Of a DNA stretch of 64,000 nt, positions 22,700 through 34,460 are shown in pieces. The stretch comes from Populus alba (taxonomy: Eukaryota > Streptophyta > Magnoliopsida > Malpighiales > Salicaceae). Under the pieces are notes generated by a model. The model had not been told where the DNA came from. It did not search any database and saw nothing but the letters and a program-made list of their open reading frames with translations. The position numbers and the translations under genes were made by a program. The stretch lies in assembly GCF_005239225.2 (NCBI RefSeq), contig NC_133288.1, positions 15,134,169 through 15,198,168 of the forward strand, in the 5' to 3' direction. Position 1 is the stretch's first letter, and each line of letters opens with the position of its first letter.

Positions 22700-24379
22700 A
22701 AAAAATTGAAATTTTTTGGGAACGCGATTTGCACCGCGTCCCCAAAGTGTATAAATATTATGATTTTTATTTTAATTTAAGAACACAAACTTATTGTTTA
22801 TGTAGAAATGGTATTTACATGACAAGAATGATTTCAGGCTAATTTTTAGTGTAATAGAAAAATACATTTTCGTCCACCTCGTGTTTTTTTTTTCAAAAAT
22901 TTGTAAACATAAAAAATATTATTTACACTTAATATAATAAACTAAAAAAATATATATATGATTCAACTAACTATAAAAAGACTTGTTGATGATAACTAAA
23001 TATTTAAATGGAAAGCTAATCATTTTTCTAAAAATAAAAAAAATTTTAATTAAAATAAAAATTCAATTGGCTCGTGTGCAACAAATCATTGTCACCCACA
23101 TCCTTCAAGTTGGCAGTTACGTGCCACCAAACAGGCGATGGTTGAATGCTGATGATATAGTTTTTAAAATCCGGTTCGGCGGATTGACTTGAACATTTTT
23201 TTTTTTTGTTTTTTTATATTTTTAAGTTTATTATTTGATATTAGATTGGTTTGAGAATCAAGGTGAGCAGTTTTATTCAATTTGTTTTTCATAAGATTAT
23301 CTTAATTTTAAGAACTTGTTTATAAATTTAATATGCTGGCTTAAATAGATTTAGGTCAATTTCTTTCTTGTTTTATGAAATTGTGTTTTTTTTTTTTCAT
23401 TCGACATGTTATTTATTGGGAATTGGGATTCACATTTTTTTCATGCAATTATCTTGTTCTCATTTATTCTTTACTTTGTTAATAAATAATATTATTGAAA
23501 TGTTTTAAGAATATTGTAAAGGTATATTTTCATAATATTAACATGTATTTATTGATTTTTTTTATTTATTTGTTGTCAAGATTTTTCTAATGTCATTTAA
23601 TTAATCAAATTTATTAAAAACATTAGATTCTTTGTTGTCAAGATCTTTCTTCATGTTTTTTTTTTAAAATAACTTAGATTCTTTTTTCATTTTTAAAAAA
23701 CATTTACATATATCTTTTTAACGTTTGAATGAAATACATCAGTCCATGCTAGCGCGGTCCGCTGTCTACTAATGTAACTATAAAAAGTCACCGCAGAGAA
23801 CGATTACAGCTTAGGAACAGATTTCATGCTTGTTAATTGACCAAATTACCCCTCATAACCTTTCCTGGATAGGCCAGAAGGATGTAAAGGAGAAAGGGAA
23901 ACGGATGTCTGTGGAGGTGACAGGCTGTGGGAGTGCATAGGAGTTAATACTTAAATTTTTCTCATTGGGAAGTGGGGAGGGATCGGCTGACTAGCTTCCA
24001 GCTGGCAATCAGCGAATGGCCGTCAGGTATCCTAGGTGAGTGATCACGTGAGGTGACGCGCTCTGGCCGTGGATATGAATGCTCATTTCGAGGTAGGTGA
24101 AACAAAGCTGGTGAAGGGAGGAAGAGGATGTGATTTTTGTTAATAACAATTAAATAAAAAGAAAAAAGCATCAGCATTCCAGCTGGGTCAAGCTAATACA
24201 TAGTTGGCACGCCAAGATAATTCATTGTGGAAGTGAATCTGTGTCTGACTTGGAAAAAGAAAAACAGTGAAAAATAATCAAACCTCGATCTAATATTGTC
24301 AAGAACTACAATAATTAATCATTATTTTTAATCAAACCTCTATCTAATAGCTATACAATAACTGCTACTCAAATTTCAT

Positions 24380-24410
<31 letters not shown>

Positions 24411-26580
24411 AGAAAATATTATTAGAAATTAAATATTTAAATTTGAGATAAAAATATTAATTAAAATCCTTTATTTGAATAAATTGTAATAAATAATAAT
24501 AAAATATGAATTATATTATATTAGAACATAATATAAATCATATCATAGGTCTATAATATAAAAACTTAATTTTTTGGTTCAAATGATTTTTTAATATATT
24601 ATATATTTTTCATAAGTTTTTAGATTTAATTAAACATTATTTTTCACTAATCACTAAAAAACCTAAAAAATCTTAGTAATAAACATAATCTGTTTGGAGA
24701 TCCACCGTTCATTCAAACAATGGATCTCTTTTATTAAGATCTTAGGATCATTTATATTCAATTCATTAATTTTTTTTATTTGGTTATTTACATTTCTTTG
24801 ATTTGTAATTGGTTTTGGTGATTTGTTTATAACGGATAGGTATTAGAATCTTCGAGTGTTAAGAAAATATTACATCAATTGGTTGATTCTTGGTTTTGCA
24901 AAATAAAATTTAACTTAATTGATTTAAAATAATTAGAGCTTTAAAAAATGAATTTAAATAATAAAGAAATATTCAACCCTTTTTTTTTGCCAAACTCAAT
25001 GAATTTTTTGCATGGCTAGGAGGAAAGTTCTAGGCTTGTTTTACACTTCGATCCTTCAGCATTTATTTTTCAATTTGATTTCTATGTAAGGACTTTATTT
25101 GGGACTTTACTTGGTGTGTTTGTTTTGTTTGTCTTGATACCAAGATCTTGCAATATTGGAAAAACTTTCAATACTTGGTTGATGCTTGGCTTTGAGAAAT
25201 AATACACAATTAGGTTAATTTAAAATAATTTAATGTTAAGGGATTAAAATTGAAACTAGAACAGATATGTGGGAGGCATCTCCTGTCTTTAAAAGCCGTG
25301 TGAGGTGCCTCCTAGAAAATAAAAGGTAGCTTCCATAATATCATTCAATGCCGACCACTCGATCTTTTTAGTGGTATGTAGCATGTCAGTGGTGGCATCT
25401 TGGTTGGGCTCCAATAATTTTTTTTTTCCTTTTTCTTTTTTAATTTCTCTTCTCCTCTAGAATAGTGCTACCATGCCAAAATCAAGAGTTGTCCTATCAT
25501 TTAATTTTTGTATTAAATTTGATTTTTTTTTTAATTGCTATTTATTATATTTATTTTTCTTTCTTTGATTGATTTTTTTATTTAATATTATCCCTTGGCA
25601 ATCAATTTCATTTAATTGTTATTTATTTTGGTTTTTTTATCCTTTTTAATTGAACCTTTTTTGTTCTTTTTTATCCTTTTGATTTTTTATTTTTTTTATC
25701 CACCCAATATTTTTTTATAAAGAATCACACGATACTCAATCACCCTGTCCAAACTCTAACCACTGTAGAATAGAAGTGACTAGAAGATCAAGGGGTTGTT
25801 TTGACAAAAAAATCTATTTTGTAAACTCATTTTTCACAAAAAAATAATAATCAAATAAACACCCCTAAAATCTCAAAAAACCAATTTATCATTATAAAAA
25901 ACCCCCAAAAATATGCATAAACACAAAATCAAACCAAAAAACAAAAACCTCCTCCAACCCATATCTACCTTTTCTAATAACACGGAAGCCCAAAAACACC
26001 CTACATCTCTTAATAGTAAAATTATTATCCGAATCAACATAGTAAAATCATGAATAGTAAAATTATTATGTGAATCAATAATGAATTGTGTCTGTATGAA
26101 TAGTAAAATCATGAGTCCCTTTAGAATTCTTCTTAATTTTGTATCACATAGTGATCATTTATGTTTAATTATAATATCATTGTCAAAATAAAAATAAAAT
26201 TAATGAGAAATCATTTATATTTTCTTTTTCTTTAATCATTGATGTTGTTTCATGTTGATCAATTTGTTATTTCACAAGTATTATTCCATTGAATAATAAA
26301 AAAAACATTTAACAGAAAAAATATTTGTATTTAGTGTGTTGTTTCACAAATATTATTGGATTGAAAAACAAAAAAAATAGAAAAACAATATCCTTAATTA
26401 AAGATTTCTTGAATATGAAAATTGAAAAATATGGATGGGATAAAATTAAAAGTAATAAAAACATTACTTAATTATCCTTTAAATATTAAACATGTTGGCA
26501 AACCTAACACTGAAGATCACTCATTTCTTAAACTGCAAATGGCTTAATAAATAAATAAATAAAAGGGTTACAATGCACTA
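22700..26580. other. AT-rich intergenic DNA without recognisable gene
   Basis: No coding region is supported. Contents seen: a fragment of the ATAGTTTT-type TIR element at 23157-23200, long poly-T runs, a less AT-rich patch at 23740-24220 (no convincing ORF; possibly an old regulatory or transcribed region), a (TA)n tract near 24379-24407, and scattered poly-pyrimidine stretches at 25420-25700. Confidence 0.6.
24379..24407. repeat. (TA)n microsatellite
   Basis: A pure TA run of about 14 units. Confidence 0.9.
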
Positions 26581-26883
26581 AACTTAATTAACACCGTGGA
26601 GATCAAACAGCCATGCATCATCTAGAACCTAAATTCACAAGCTTAGCTGCTTTCTATAAATTAAGGGAGCATTCACGAGGCATTGATTTGTTAAATGCAA
26701 AGATGCTCAATGCCATGCATGCATAGATTAATGCTGACGAGTTTGTCAATGCGTCCACTTACAATGCCCTACATTCCCGATCAACGCCTAATTTCTTCAG
26801 TGGCTGCATCTGCCTTGTTTCATACTTGCAGACATAACAGAGCAGATAACTATGTTTAATGCTCTATGATTTTACATGTTAAA

Positions 26884-26905
26884 ATATATATATATATATA
26901 TATAT
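26884..26905. repeat. (TA)n microsatellite
   Basis: A pure TA run of about 11 units in otherwise single-copy-looking DNA. Confidence 0.9.
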
Positions 26906-27110
26906 AAACCACAGCATTAATTGCTTAATTATACCTTTAATTATCTCAATTCAATTTCTCTCTTATTTATATTTAAATGAAGAAATTTGAAAATGGATAA
27001 TATGGGATGCAATTATTTATATCTGCTTAATTAATCTGTTTGAAAATCCAAAGAAAACTACATGTTTGAAATGAAAAAAAGGTATTGAGTTAAAGAAGAG
27101 ATGGGGCTAG

Positions 27111-28260
27111 CTAATGTTTATTATCAGCAAGGGCCTTGCTTAATTTTCTAGCCATCCCGGATTCCTTTTGTCTCCTATTAGGTGGCGGTTCATAGCTGTA
27201 GCTGTCCATATATTTGCTGAGGCGAATTTGGACTTCGTTTGAGAGAGGAGAAGTGCCATTTCTTTTGCCATCCGTTTTGGTGGCAGCTTATTAAAATATC
27301 AGTAAAACTAGTTGCATGTAGATTCCGTTTAAAATTATGTCACGTTGGGATTTCTGAAGACTTTGCCTCGTATTCCATGGTCTTTGCCGGCGAATAAACC
27401 AGCATCGAATGTGCTATGTTCGTGGCTTCCGGTCCCGACCCTTCGACTTCAAGATTCAAGAGCCATGGCTAACGTAATATTGTCTAGCAATTGATTAGTT
27501 TTGGAAACCGTGAGTAGCAGCAGTATACGAATTGGCTTAATTAGTCTATCTTACTTGCCCCATCTTTGACGATCATGTCACCAACCTTCAAGCTTTACAG
27601 AATTATACAGATCGTTCACATGGCGAACACAATAATGTTTGTCCTGGATTTGATTCCTGCAGCCACGAACATTGATAAGAATGCGTAAAGTTGAATATTA
27701 TCATATATTATGATCCCATTTATCAAGCTGGCTGCGTTGGAGAATTATGAAACCTGCCAATTCCTAATTAATATATCATCCAAAAAATTACTCTCCACTC
27801 ATTAATTTCGTCAACATCACCGTAGATCATAACCCCATAAAAATGTAAACAGAACACGATATCTCTGATCTGTAAAATACCCTTCTGCGTGGCTTTTTCT
27901 GGTTTCACCCTGGAAATATTTGATAAGAAGTAGTTTTTGAAGTAAAGTACAAGAGAGAATCTAAAACATTGCACAAACAGCCTTTTAGTCAAATCTTTTA
28001 GGTGATTTTAAATTCATATAATATGTAGTATAAAATGTATATACATGCATGAAAGGGAGAAAAACATAGTGGGATTTGTACAACTTAACATGCACTGAAG
28101 CTTTTTTTGTTTTTTCCTAGCTATTAGATTCTAGGGATAATATAATATATAAATATACTGTTAGCAGCTCACTAAGTTACCTTTGATGCCGCATGAATTC
28201 GATGAGCTCGAAGAAAGAGAGGACATCCGGGTGTCTTCGAGCTGAGAGTTGCCTTTTATT
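27111..28260 (-). pseudogene. Exon-like stretches of an unrecognised split gene or gene relic
   Basis: Several minus-strand pieces look like exons. 27286-27111: 58 residues after an AG acceptor, rich in charged residues (GTSPLSNEVQIRLSKYMDSY..EPPPNRRQKESGMARK), ending in TAG. 27461-27360: LLNLEVEGSGPEATNIAHSM.., after an AG and ending near a GT. About 27630-27565: NQIQDKHYCVRHVNDLYNSV after GCAG. 27920-27780: VKPEKATQKGILQIRDIVFC.. after CCAG. About 28260-28194: ends in a GT donor. Composition is less AT-rich than the flanks. The phases of neighbouring pieces do not all join, so this may be a decayed gene or chance. No family was recognised. Confidence 0.3.
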
Positions 28261-28418
28261 TCAATAATTTGCTGACATAAAAGTCGTCCCGTTTTGTCTT
28301 AAATCAAACTTTCACGAGTGGTGTTTCTGAAAGTGAAGGCCTCAGGTCAAATTTCGCTCAAATTAGGCCGACTGAACCAGCTACCTAATACTCATTAATT
28401 TCTTCCATTATAGTGGTA

Positions 28419-28426
28419 GTTACAAC
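28419..28426. repeat. Left 8-bp target site duplication of hAT-type element
   Basis: GTTACAAC, identical to 29315-29322. Confidence 0.9.
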
Positions 28427-29314
28427 CAAGGTTGTCAATTCCGTTTCGGATGGTGTTTCGTTTTTTTAATTGGAACGGAATATTTCGGTTTCGGAGCGTT
28501 TCGGCGTGCCGTTTCGGAGTTGTACTGTTCATTTATATATATATATATATATTCAACAAATATAATTCAAATTCAAGATAAATTATGCATTACAAAGTAC
28601 AAATACAATGTCAAGCAATATAATTTTTAAAATTTTAAATTATAATTTATCTAGCTCAAACGTCGGTCCATGCTCTCACTTAGCCAAATCCAAGCCATTA
28701 ACGAGTTTTGCATTAGAATTGATGTATGCATCATCCATATTTCAAGTACCAGAGTTGGTTTCACTTTTCCAGGTTAGTTTATTTTATTGCACTGTGATGC
28801 ATAATTTTTTATTCATTATGTATGATGTTATTCATTATGTATGATGTTTGTGTTCTTGATGTGGTGTGATGGTGCTCTTCTAGCCTATACTGATTCTGTT
28901 ATTTGCTTGTGGTGGAATTGCTCTTGTCCTGCAGTTGCAAATGTCACGTGGATATATACTACCGATGTGGATGCAAATGTCAGGGATAGCAATGGTAGAA
29001 GAGTCCATGATTGGACGTTGCACTAATATAATTATATAAGTAACTGCTTTCGATCGTATACTCGGCTTTATATATAATTATATACAGACTGCCGACACAA
29101 TTATTTGAAAAGGGAACGGATGACTTTGTAGCTTTAATCCGAAACGGAACAACTGGATTTCGGCCGGAATATTCCGGCCGAAATTTGACCGGAATTTCCG
29201 GATCAACCCGAGATTTTAAGCGAGATGAAACTTGTTCCGTTTTATTTCGTTTTTTAAACTGGTACGAGACGTTCCGGGCATTCCGGCCGAAACGGAACGG
29301 TATTAACAACTCTG
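28427..29314. mobile_element. Non-autonomous hAT-type transposon, 888 bp
   Basis: The left end is CAAGGTTGTCAATTCCG; the right end read inward is CAGAGTTGTTAATACCG, an imperfect terminal inverted repeat. Exact 8-base duplications (GTTACAAC) flank it on both sides, the hAT hallmark. Both subterminal regions carry many short words of the type CCGTTTCGG, CGGAACGG and CCGGCCGAAA, typical hAT subterminal arrays. The interior encodes no transposase domain; the frames found are short and built from repeats. It includes a (TA)n run near 28535-28552. Confidence 0.9.
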
Positions 29315-29322
29315 GTTACAAC
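29315..29322. repeat. Right 8-bp target site duplication of hAT-type element
   Basis: GTTACAAC, identical to 28419-28426. Confidence 0.9.
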
Positions 29323-29389
29323 AATGAAATTGTTCACGGTTTGATTAATCTTAATTAAAAGTGTATTTATATTATATTAATAGTTATTT

Positions 29390-29530
29390 TTTAAAATATT
29401 TTTTTTATTTAAAATATATACAAATATATTTTTTTAAAATTTATTTTTAATATTAACACATCAAAATAATTGAAATAAAAAAATAACTTAAATAAAAACT
29501 TTTAAAACATAAAAATAAAAACACACTAAA
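29390..29530. mobile_element. AT-rich MITE-like repeat copy
   Basis: Contains 'tttaatattaacacatcaaaataattgaaa', the core of the family listed at 8150-8300. It ends next to the TIR element at 29534. Confidence 0.5.
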
Positions 29531-29533
29531 TTC

Positions 29534-29830
29534 ATAGTTTTTAGACCCGGCTTGATGGTCAGAATGGTCCAAGGTTCGGGTTCAAGTTTTTGACCAGATC
29601 ATTCAGGTTAATTTTTTTAAAAAAATTAAAATAACATCGTTTTAGTAAAAAAAAAAAAAATCAATGGGTTGCAACCAGGTTTTTAACTGGATTTTGTCGA
29701 GTTAATCGGGTCAATAAGTCAACTCGTTGGGTCACACTGGAATTTTTTTTTCTTGTTTTTTTTAATCCAGTCATATTTCAATTCTATTGTAGATCAATTC
29801 ATCAAGAGTTAGACCGAATTTCAAAACTAT
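29534..29830. mobile_element. Complete ATAGTTTT-type TIR element, 297 bp
   Basis: It starts 'atagtttttagacccgg' and ends 'aatttcaaaactat', so the ends are inverted copies (ATAGTTTTxxA). The interior has the same 'cgggt', 'gagttaatcgggtc' and 'aactcgttgggtca' words as the elements at 4900 and 16012-16155. No convincing target duplication was seen here. It carries no coding capacity. Confidence 0.7.
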
Positions 29831-29859
29831 AACGAAATCAACAGACGGTAGGTGGCCGG

Positions 29860-30200
29860 AACAATTTCTTTCGTGACATGGACACCTCAGGATGGAGGGT
29901 GGTGGAGAGGAAGCCCTTCAATTAATGGGTACTTCTCTCACGAGCAATGAATAAAGCACCACAAAGGAGGCCAGCAGCGTAAATTTCCAGGCATGGCATG
30001 TGAGCCCAAAAGCACGGGGAGGCTTGGTAATGACCCCATCAAGTCTTTTCCGCAAGAGGAACCAAACGTTTTGGAATCCCATGATTTGTAGCGAACTTTT
30101 TTGTTGTTGAGTGAAAGTGCAATGCATTTTTGACATGGATAAACTAAAAACGGACGAACCACGACTCCATATGGGCATGATTCTTTTAGCACATTTATTA
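29860..30200. other. Less AT-rich patch with unrecognised overlapping ORFs
   Basis: Two overlapping minus-strand frames of 84-86 residues (30192-29938 and 30178-29918) are open. Neither shows a known motif. Composition differs from the flanks, so this may be gene debris or a transcribed non-coding region. No call on function. Confidence 0.25.
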
Positions 30201-30214
30201 GGTACGTAGTGTGT

Positions 30215-30365
30215 GGTATAATGTTTATATTGTATTTAAAAGTGTTTTTTAAAATATAAATAAGCTATAAAAACATTAACTTTTTTTTAAGTATTTTTAG
30301 ATGATTTTAATATTTTAATATAAAAAAACACACAAAAAAAATAATCAAATTCAAACACACTTAAG
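30215..30365. mobile_element. AT-rich MITE-like repeat copy
   Basis: Contains 'aaaagtgttttttaaaatataa' and 'gatgattttaatattttaatataaaaaa', matching the family core. The next stretch (30370-31080) shows no gene. Confidence 0.45.
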
Positions 30366-31089
30366 TTTATAACGCTTAGAACACGCGTATAATTTTAATA
30401 AGGCCCTCATCTGCAGTAGTTGCAAGCTTTGCTTAATTTTTCTGTCAATAGATTTACAACAAGTATTTCTGTGTGTGTGTAAACTACTGCACATAAGTGG
30501 CTCGAAGCCCAGTTTTTATAGCTCCATTCAGTGGTTAGCTTAAGACAATAACGGTGATTAAACGCACGCATCGATCCAAGAGAAACTCTAATAATATTGA
30601 CAATGAGATACAGACGTGCCTAGAGAAGAGTTTTAGAACACATGCATCCCATTTAGCTGCTGCAGCCATGGTCCATCTATGTCCACCATTGTACTTGACC
30701 TGTATCCCATTTTGGTAGCTAGCTAGGAAACCAACATGTGACCATCGCTCAAGTCTCTTAACCTCCATACAATAAGATTCTCGGTTGATGAGATGATAGT
30801 AGGGAGGGAGAGAATATTATGGCCAAACGTCACACTCTTTTCTTATCCTTCAGGTTTTTCATGATCTTAGTACTTTAAAGTGCTCTAATACGTTGCTCAT
30901 GAAAGCAACACGACAAACCACACCCTTCCTCAGTGCATGCACCCCTTCACCTCCATGTGCTAATTGAGTACTTGTTTTGTATTATAATAATTATATTTAT
31001 AAAACATTATCTATGATTTCAAACAACACATAAATAAAGTGGTTGAATGAAATTTTAAATAAACATTATTTATGTTATATTAATATATT

Positions 31090-32280
31090 TAGGATGGATG
31101 CAGACTCATTGCAGAATCCGTGTATTGATTTGAAAACGCTGTACTAAAACATTCTATAAGGATGAGTGTTATTAAAAATGTAGATATGTTTCTTTATACT
31201 TTAGCTCTAAAAGCTTCAGACATGGAAGTTCATGAGAGATTTCAACATTCAAGTAAAACTATAAGCAAACATTTCAATGAAGTTCTCAAGTCGGTGTACT
31301 TACTAGCTATTGAAGTAATCAAACCGGTAGATCCAAAATTCTCCACAACACCAACAAAAATCACAATGAATCCAAGTTATATGCCACATTTCAAGGTGAA
31401 AAAGTAGTTTTTTAAAATTATTTAATAATTGAAAAGGTTACAAAAAATATTTTGACTACATTTCAATTGATTTATAAACTATTTTTTTAATGTAGATTTG
31501 TATTAGAGAAATTGATGGAACACATGTACGTGCTTGTATATCACAAAAAATTCAAATACCATTTATTGACATAAAAGATATACCCACTCAAAATATAAAG
31601 ATGACATGTATTTTTGACATGCAATTTACATTTGTTTGGGCTGGGTGGAAAGGTAGTGAACACAATATAAGAATATTTCTTGAGGCAATTGATAATCCAA
31701 ATATAAAATTTCTATAGCTACTATAAGGTATTGAGAAATAAAAAAAGTGGGGGTGTTATTAAATTTGAATAATTTTCTTTTCAATTTATAATAGAAATTT
31801 AGTTTTAAACAAACATTATCTTGATACAAGGAAGTATTATCTTATTTATTCGAGATATCCAAATGAGTAAGGTTACTTGGGATTATACAGAGGTGAGAGA
31901 TATCATATTCTTGAATTTCATCAATGAGGACAACCATAAAGTCGGGAAGAAATACTCAATCATGTTCATTTATCATTACAATGTATAATAGAACATGCTT
32001 TGGGACTTTGGAAAAAAGGTGGAGAATCTTGTAGATCATGTTCGTGTTTCTTTACAAAATACAAGTTAAAATTGTTGTTGCATCAATGGTACTACGAAAT
32101 TACATTAAAAGAAAGTCAATCTAAGATGTTGCATTTAATGAGTTTGATTGCCATCTTGATTTTGTTCCTAAAAATATTTTAACTGATGTGGTTCCACGAT
32201 CACAAATATGTAGGCATCAGAGAGCTTCACTTATGGATTATGTTCATAATGTCATTGCAACAACTTTGATGGGGCAATAA
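31090..32280 (+). pseudogene. PIF/Harbinger transposase (ALP1-like, DDE_Tnp_4) relic
   Basis: The first part (31162-31395) encodes MFLYTLALKASDMEVHERFQHSSKTISKHFNEVL and NPSYMPHFK, matching the family pattern FLYxLAHNxxNRxVxxRFxxSxxTISRHFxxVL...NPRxYPYFK. An intron at 31396-31495 (GT-AG) leads to CIREIDGTHVRA, the first catalytic Asp (DGTH). WAGWKGSEHNIRIF follows, where the second catalytic Asp of GWxGSxHDxRVL is Asn. Stops interrupt after IKFL (31717) and further on. Later stretches, IIEHALGLWKK and the last one before a stop at 32280, match the C-terminal end of the family. Catalytic loss and nonsense codons show it is inactive. Confidence 0.8.
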
Positions 32281-32389
32281 TGTTTTTTTTTTTTTAATGA
32301 ACAATTTTTTTAAGCCGACTATTGTTTCTACCATTTGTTATTTTTGCTATTTAAAATATAAAAAATAAATTTGTGTCCTTTTTAGTCAT

Positions 32390-32600
32390 TTTATGTACAA
32401 CATCAATCCCAACCACAATTTTAACCAAACATATCATGACATGCTTTTTAGACAAAAAAAAAAAATTCAAAACACAATTTTAACCAAAGATACATTTTAT
32501 ATATATCAACCACAACAAAAATGATTTTTTAAAAAATTATTTTTACCAAACCACAACCACAATAATTACCACAAAGACAAACATATTCTAAGTCTATGAC
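32390..32600. mobile_element. Probable 3' end of the PIF/Harbinger element
   Basis: Repeated 'aaccacaattttaacca' and 'accaaaccacaaccacaataattacc' words read on the other strand as 'gtggttgtggtttggt', the style of Harbinger termini. Exact TIR and a 3-base TAA/TTA duplication were not identified. Confidence 0.4.
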
Positions 32601-32799
32601 CGGTGTAACTTAGTCAAATCTTACCTTAAAAAAACTAGCAAAAAGATAAAAATAAAAATGTATCGCTATTAAAACAAATAACAAACAAAAGCTTCTCCAT
32701 GGATTAAATCTTGATAAAATCCCAAATAACTAAGTTAGACAACAAGTTTATCACCATCTCAAAACAAGGTGGTCTAAAGTGGAAAAAATTTCTCATGAA

Positions 32800-33500
32800 G
32801 GATTTTGCAGGAGTAATTATTAGAATGAGCTATAAAGATTGTAAAGTTATGAATATCTTATTTAAAGGATAGTAGTCGAATCATTATATTATTAAAAGAT
32901 AATAGTTGACTCATCATATTATTAAGACTTAGATAATACGTTGTAATCTATATAAATTAAGCCTTCAACCAATAATTTGATATGGTATAGAATAGAGGAA
33001 CAAAGGTTTTCTATTTTAAAAATATTCAAAATTACTCTAAGCGAACTGTTTTTTTTCCTTCACTGATAAAACTTGACATGCTAGAAATTCTGGAAGACTT
33101 GACCTTTAAGATGACTCAAATTCTACATAAAACACAAACCCAGACTATACATTCCATTGTTCAAATTGATATCAAACTAAATGGTACCAATTATGCCTTA
33201 TGGTCCTAGATTTTTTAGATGAATATCCTCGTCAAAAACAAACTATGATACATAAAAGACTATGGAACAAAATCTGATTAGCAAATTTATTCAATTTCTA
33301 TGACAAAAGTGGTGTGGGATACCATTAACATATGCTTTGACATAATTAACACCACTCATGTCTATGAATTGAATAAATGAGTGACCTAATTGAAATAAGA
33401 TGATAGAACCCTGCATATATATTATACAAGTCTACAAAGGCTACGGAGAGAATTTTATTTTTGAAGATTTAATTGATAATATGTTATCGTGATAATTGAA
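32800..33500 (+). pseudogene. Ty1/copia leader and gag relic
   Basis: 32940-32985 resembles the 3' part of a copia LTR ('gtaatctatataaattaagcc'). A degenerate tRNA-Met primer site ('atggtatagaa' for TGGTATCAGAGC) follows at about 32986. 33150-33480 then encodes gag-type words across several stops: LNGTNYALWS, VVWDTI, HVYELNK and RTLHIYYTSLQRL. The order matches copia gag (LxGxNYxxWS...VWDxxxxTY...xxxVYxLxxxxxxxKQ...YYxxLxxLW). Multiple nonsense codons; no integrase or RT found after it. Confidence 0.7.
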
Positions 33501-33686
33501 AATTCAACTCAATTCAACAAGAGAACAAATTTAATGCTTTTTAGATGGATTAAATGCATGATCGATTGGATTAGAATTGGGTTCTCTAATTATAGTCACA
33601 TTCTTATTATTTTAATTTTTAAGGCGACAACGGCCCAGAATCATATATTACTACTTTATATTTTCATGAGAATCTTGATCCATTCA

Positions 33687-33771
33687 GGGGTGGTGGCGCA
33701 GTTGGCTAGCGCGTAGGTCTCATAGCTTCTGAGTTATCCTGAGGTCGAGAGTTCGAGCCTCTCTCACCCCA
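33687..33771 (+). tRNA. Elongator tRNA-Met (CAT) with 11-base intron
   Basis: The acceptor stem GGGGTGG pairs with TCACCCC, and the D-arm region is GCGCAGTTGGCTAGCGC (A box TGGCGCAGTTGG). The anticodon CAT is at 33721-33723 and an 11-base intron at 33725-33735 lies one base 3' of it. The T arm is GAGAGTTCGAGCCTCTC (B box GTTCGAGCC), with discriminator A at 33771. Plant nuclear elongator tRNA-Met genes carry an intron at this site, so this is a nuclear gene and not an organellar insertion. It lies in TE-rich DNA next to the copia relic but looks intact. Confidence 0.97.
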
Positions 33772-33776
33772 ATTAC

Positions 33777-33781
33777 TTTTT
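33777..33781 (+). terminator. RNA polymerase III terminator of tRNA-eMet
   Basis: A TTTTT run begins five bases after the end of the mature tRNA sequence, the normal pol III stop signal. Confidence 0.85.
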
Positions 33782-34189
33782 CTCTTGTTTCCTTTTCTAT
33801 GCCGTCATAGTAAAACTGTCGGGTTGCCTTCCATTCCAATTGTTTCTTTCCTTTTCTATGTCTAATTTTTCAACTCTACTTTTTCTATGGTGGCCAGCTG
33901 CCAGATTATATTATAGGGTGCAGGAGCTATGTAGACCATGGAGCTTTTTTCTATAAATGAGTAAAACTTTGATTCTGCATAGATTTTCAAGAAAATGCTC
34001 CAAACATCTTTAAAAACCAAAATAGTGTAAGTTATCTTAAGATAACTTAACACTGTAAAATTGATAAAACCTGAGGTCGAATTGCTTGAAATATAGTTTT
34101 GATGCATACATAAAAGGTTTTGGTTTTCATGATCGAAAGGAAGTCTATTAAAATATTATTTTTAGAAAAAAAAGATTTTTTATGTTAAA

Positions 34190-34460
34190 AACGAAGTCTA
34201 TTAAACCTTTTGCAATTTGATCCTTATTTTTGAATTTCTTCAACAAGTCCATAATTGCCTATCAAACTTTAATATTCATGCAATTAAACTCCTGATTTGA
34301 CCAAAATGGCTTTTCAAACTGCAATTCAACCCTCCACACTTCAATTTCCTCCAATTAAATCCCAAATCAAACTTAAAAACCAAATCTCCTTACAATTAAG
34401 CCCTCAATAAATTCAATTAAACCCTAAAAAAATCAAATTGAATTCTTAAACATCAAATTC
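34190..34460. repeat. Repetitive 'caattaaaccc' type TE debris
   Basis: The words 'caattaaactcc', 'caattaaatccc', 'caattaagccc' and 'caattaaaccct' recur at roughly 30-40-base spacing, a style common in plant Ty3-type retrotransposon untranslated regions. No domains are visible. The remaining sequence 33790-35200 shows no gene. Confidence 0.45.

Noticed and set aside
28980..29309. 109-residue frame at the right end of the hAT element
   Set aside because: It is built from the TIR and subterminal repeat words and shows no transposase motif.
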